DNA of 7,988 nt from an uncultured Eubacteriales bacterium (lineage in GTDB: Bacteria; Bacillota; Clostridia; Christensenellales; Aristaeellaceae), in contig CACZOT010000384.1 of the NCBI GenBank assembly GCA_902782795.1, positions 1-7,988 on the forward strand, written 5' to 3'. Below the pieces are notes generated by a model that was not told where the DNA came from, did not search any database, and saw only the letters and a list, made by a program, of their open reading frames with translations. The position numbers were made by a program, and so were the translations under genes. Positions 5,610-7,988 of the stretch are shown piece after piece (position 1 is the first letter of the stretch; each line of letters opens with the position of its first letter).

Positions 5610-7055
5610 TCAGTACCTCCTCCAGGCGGCGGGGCTGAAGAACATGAGGATGGGGTAGACGTCCAGGCGGCCGATCAGCATGCAGGCCGTCAGGGCGATC
5701 TTCCCGACCGGGCTGAAGAGGTTGAAATTGCCCATTGGGCCGACGGCGTTCAGGCCGGGGCCGGTATTGGTCAGGCAGGCGAGGACGGAGGTCACCGCGG
5801 TGGTGAAATCCGGCGCGCTGAGCGAGACGACCATCAGCGCGCATATGCCGACCATGACGTACGTCGCGAAGAACACCGCCACGGAATTGAGGAGCTCCTC
5901 GTCTACGGCGTGGCCGTCCAAACGGATGACCTGCACGCCGTGGGGGTGTACCGTGCGCAGGATCTCGCGCCAAGCACCCTTGCAAAGGATGATGATGCGC
6001 ATCACCTTGACGCCGCCCGCGGTCGAGCCCGCGCAGCCGCCAACGACCATCAGCGCCAGGAGCAGCACCTTGCTGAACACGGGCCAGAGGTTGAAATCCT
6101 GCGTGCAGAAGCCAGTTGTGGAGATGATCGCCGAGACCTGGAAGAAGGCGTAGCGCAAGGCCTCTCCAAAGCCCGCGTAGAGCGTGCGGATATTCAGGGC
6201 GATGAGCACCGTCGCCGCGGCGACGACGGTGAAAAACACGCGCGTTTCCGCGTTTTTGACAGGGGCGAGCCATTCCTTTTGCAGCAGGCGGAAGTAGATA
6301 TAGAAGTTCACGCTGAACAGGAGCATGAACACGGAAACGACGATCTCTACTACAGGCTTATTGAACGCGCCGACTGAGAGGCCGTAACTGGAGAAGCCGC
6401 CCGTACCCGCAGTGGAGAAGGAGTGGGTGAGGGCGTCGAAGGGCGTGAGCCCGCACAGGAGCAGCACCAGCGCCTCCAGAACCGTCAGCACCACGTACAG
6501 CGCGTAGAGCACCTTGGCGGATTTGGCGATGCGTGGCACGAGCTTATCCGGAGAAGGACCAGTGGATTCCGCCCGGAGAAGATGCATCGAGCGCGAGCCC
6601 ATCTGTGGGATCAGCGCCAGCGTCAGAACGAGGATGCCCATGCCGCCGATCCAGTGGGTAAAGCTGCGCCAGAACAAAAGCCCCTTAGGGATGATTTCCA
6701 CATTTTCGAGGATGGTTGCGCCGGTGGTGGTGAAGCCGGAGACCGTCTCGAAGACGCAGTTGACGTAGCTGCCGAAATACCCGCTCAGATAAAAGGGGAT
6801 GGCCCCGCACAATCCCAGTACGATCCAGCACAGAGCCACGATGGCGAAGCCGTCTCGCGAGCGCAGGTTCGTGTTCTTGGGGTGGGACACCAGGGTGAAG
6901 GCCGCGCCGATGAGCACCGTCACCAGCATGCCGCTGAGCAGGGCGTCCAGGCTGCCGTCGCGGTAGATGATGGCCACGGCGATGGCCGGCAGCATCAGAA
7001 GCGCGGCGATGAAGAGCACCTTGCCCACCAGTTGCAGTACGAGCCGATAATTCAT
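5610..7055 (-). CDS. trkH: Trk potassium uptake system, membrane subunit TrkH
   Basis: This 481-residue polytopic membrane protein is the potassium-conducting subunit of the Trk/Ktr family, with four repeated membrane-pore-membrane units. The four filter loops are visible: FTTTGAT (108-114), STAGTGGFS (214-222), ISTTGF (311-316) and LTNTGPG (428-434); G112, G219, G315 and G432 are the filter glycines. Other family marks are FWRSFTHWIGGMGI (128-141) and GGCAGSTAGGVKVMR (339-353), which includes the conserved basic residues thought to gate conduction. Many hydrophobic segments of about 20 residues run from residue 5 to the C terminus. Length and order are complete. The gene lies 27 bases after trkA on the same strand, preceded by AAAGGGAG (plus positions 7067-7074), 11 bases from the ATG, which is a slightly long spacing. 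It needs TrkA for regulation by nucleotide binding. It converges on the glycan/sulfatase gene set and is functionally separate from it. Confidence 0.96.
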   Translation of the reverse strand: MNYRLVLQLVGKVLFIAALLMLPAIAVAIIYRDGSLDALLSGMLVTVLIGAAFTLVSHPKNTNLRSRDGFAIVALCWIVLGLCGAIPFYLSGYFGSYVNCVFETVSGFTTTGATILENVEIIPKGLLFWRSFTHWIGGMGILVLTLALIPQMGSRSMHLLRAESTGPSPDKLVPRIAKSAKVLYALYVVLTVLEALVLLLCGLTPFDALTHSFSTAGTGGFSSYGLSVGAFNKPVVEIVVSVFMLLFSVNFYIYFRLLQKEWLAPVKNAETRVFFTVVAAATVLIALNIRTLYAGFGEALRYAFFQVSAIISTTGFCTQDFNLWPVFSKVLLLALMVVGGCAGSTAGGVKVMRIIILCKGAWREILRTVHPHGVQVIRLDGHAVDEELLNSVAVFFATYVMVGICALMVVSLSAPDFTTAVTSVLACLTNTGPGLNAVGPMGNFNLFSPVGKIALTACMLIGRLDVYPILMFFSPAAWRRY

Positions 7056-7066
7056 ACTGTCAGAAG

Positions 7067-7074
7067 CTCCCTTT
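7067..7074 (-). promoter_or_regulatory. Ribosome binding site of trkH
   Basis: AAAGGGAG on the minus strand lies 11 bases before the trkH ATG (7053-7055), inside the 27-base gap between trkA and trkH. The spacing is a little longer than the usual 6-9 bases, but no better site or start is visible. Confidence 0.65.
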
Positions 7075-7082
7075 GTTTCACA

Positions 7083-7988
7083 TTAGGCCTTGAGGATTTC
7101 CTCCAGAGCCGCGATCTTGTGGGACCGCACTACGGTCATCACGGTATCGCCCGGCTCGATATGATCGTCGCCGAAGGGGATGATGACTTTGCTGCCGCGC
7201 ACCAGCACGCCGATCAGCACGCCCGGCTTGAGCTTGAGGCGCAGATCCCTGAGGGGGATGTTGCACACGGGCGAGCCCGGCTGCGCGCGGAACTCGATGG
7301 CCTCCACGCGGCCGTCCAGGAAGCGGTAGAGCTTGTCCGCGGAGGACTGGCTGCCGGAATGGGCGCGGGCGCGCACGAGGCGGAGGATCTGGTTGGAGGT
7401 GGAGAGCTTGGGGCTGACCACGCTGTCGATGCCCATATCGCCCAGAACGTCCATGAACGTAATGCGGTCCACCTTGACGATCACCTTTTTCACGCCCACC
7501 TTCTGGGCGTACAGGCCCATGACGAGGTTCTCCTCGTCCCGGTCGGAAAGGGCGATGAAGGCGTCTGCGTCGCGCAGGTTCTCGCTCTCGAGCAGCTCTT
7601 GGTCGGTGCCGTCGCCGAGGATCACGCTCACGCCGGGCAGCTGCTCCTTGAGATTGCGGCATTTTTCCTCGTTCATCTCGATGATCTTGAAATGCACGCC
7701 CATGCCGGCCATCATTTTGCAAAGATAATAAGAAATATGTCCTCCGCCCACGAGAATCGCCGTGCGCGCGCGCTGCGTGGACCGCCCCAGGCGTTTGAAA
7801 TACTCCGTGATGGTGCGGATATCCGCCATGACGCAGAGGCGGTCCTCCACCTGCGGGATGAACGAGCCGTCCGGGATGATGACCTCGCCGGCCCGCTCCG
7901 CCGCGACGTACAGCGCGCCTGGGTTCTTGGCGCGGCCTTCGTTGAGCGTCATGCCCACGATCGGGTCGCCTTCGCGCACGCGGAACTC
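7083..7988 (-). CDS. trkA: Trk potassium uptake system, regulatory subunit TrkA (partial, N terminus outside window)
   Basis: The frame runs without a stop from the right edge to a TAA at 7083-7085, giving 301 residues that begin EFRVREGDPIVG. Full TrkA proteins are about 450 residues with two RCK-TrkA_C repeats, so roughly the first 150 residues (the first RCK domain) are missing. What is seen: the end of the first TrkA_C domain (1-57); the second RCK Rossmann domain, with AILVGGGHISYYL (77-89) as the glycine-rich nucleotide loop, the acidic residue of IIEMN (102-106) and LGDGTD (124-129); then the second TrkA_C domain from about 215 to the end, including PFGDDHIEPGDTV. It sits on the inner face of the membrane and gates TrkH in response to bound nucleotides. 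A GTG at 7977-7979 could be mistaken for a start, but the upstream codons EFR match the family, so the gene simply continues past the edge. trkH follows in the same operon. Confidence 0.95.
   Translation of the reverse strand, partial: EFRVREGDPIVGMTLNEGRAKNPGALYVAAERAGEVIIPDGSFIPQVEDRLCVMADIRTITEYFKRLGRSTQRARTAILVGGGHISYYLCKMMAGMGVHFKIIEMNEEKCRNLKEQLPGVSVILGDGTDQELLESENLRDADAFIALSDRDEENLVMGLYAQKVGVKKVIVKVDRITFMDVLGDMGIDSVVSPKLSTSNQILRLVRARAHSGSQSSADKLYRFLDGRVEAIEFRAQPGSPVCNIPLRDLRLKLKPGVLIGVLVRGSKVIIPFGDDHIEPGDTVMTVVRSHKIAALEEILKA

Noticed and set aside
5386..6273. 295-codon minus-strand frame overlapping the trkH end and running into the terminator region
   Set aside because: It is rich in arginine and proline, crosses the terminator hairpin, and competes with the unmistakable TrkH frame.
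7977..7979. GTG as the start codon of a short TrkA
   Set aside because: The frame continues in family-like sequence (EFR before VREG) to the window edge, so the gene is cut by the window and not naturally short.

Overview
The window is GC-rich, densely coding bacterial DNA. Several genes start behind strong GGAGG-type ribosome binding sites. The potassium transporter has the N-terminal style and 481-residue length I associate with Clostridia-type TrkH proteins, and a TupA-like ATP-grasp protein lies nearby. Together these suggest a high-GC Firmicute, perhaps an anaerobic, gut-type Clostridium relative. That placement is an inference; there is no rRNA or lineage-specific marker here.

Positions 1-5527 (plus strand) look like one transcription unit. 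In order it holds the last 30 codons of a probable glycosyltransferase, a TupA-like ATP-grasp ligase, a family 2 glycosyltransferase, a type I sulfatase with no signal peptide, and two Gfo/Idh/MocA-type NAD(P)-dependent oxidoreductases. Spacing is short throughout (3, 20, 39 and 3 bases, then a 4-base ATGA overlap). No terminator is visible between the genes. The first part looks like cell-surface glycan assembly. The second part (sulfatase plus two oxidoreductases) looks like sugar modification or sulfated-sugar turnover. How the two parts connect is the main open question of the window.

Positions 5528-5609 form a short convergent intergenic region. It holds a strong hairpin with A residues on one side and T residues on the other, likely a terminator working in both directions.

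Positions 5610-7988 (minus strand) carry a Trk potassium uptake pair. trkA (cytoplasmic regulatory subunit with RCK domains) enters from beyond the right edge and is followed after 27 bases by a complete trkH (membrane channel subunit). This pair is unrelated in function to the glycan genes and looks like ordinary housekeeping. No RNA genes, mobile elements, CRISPR arrays or obvious repeats were seen. No gap between genes exceeds 300 bases.
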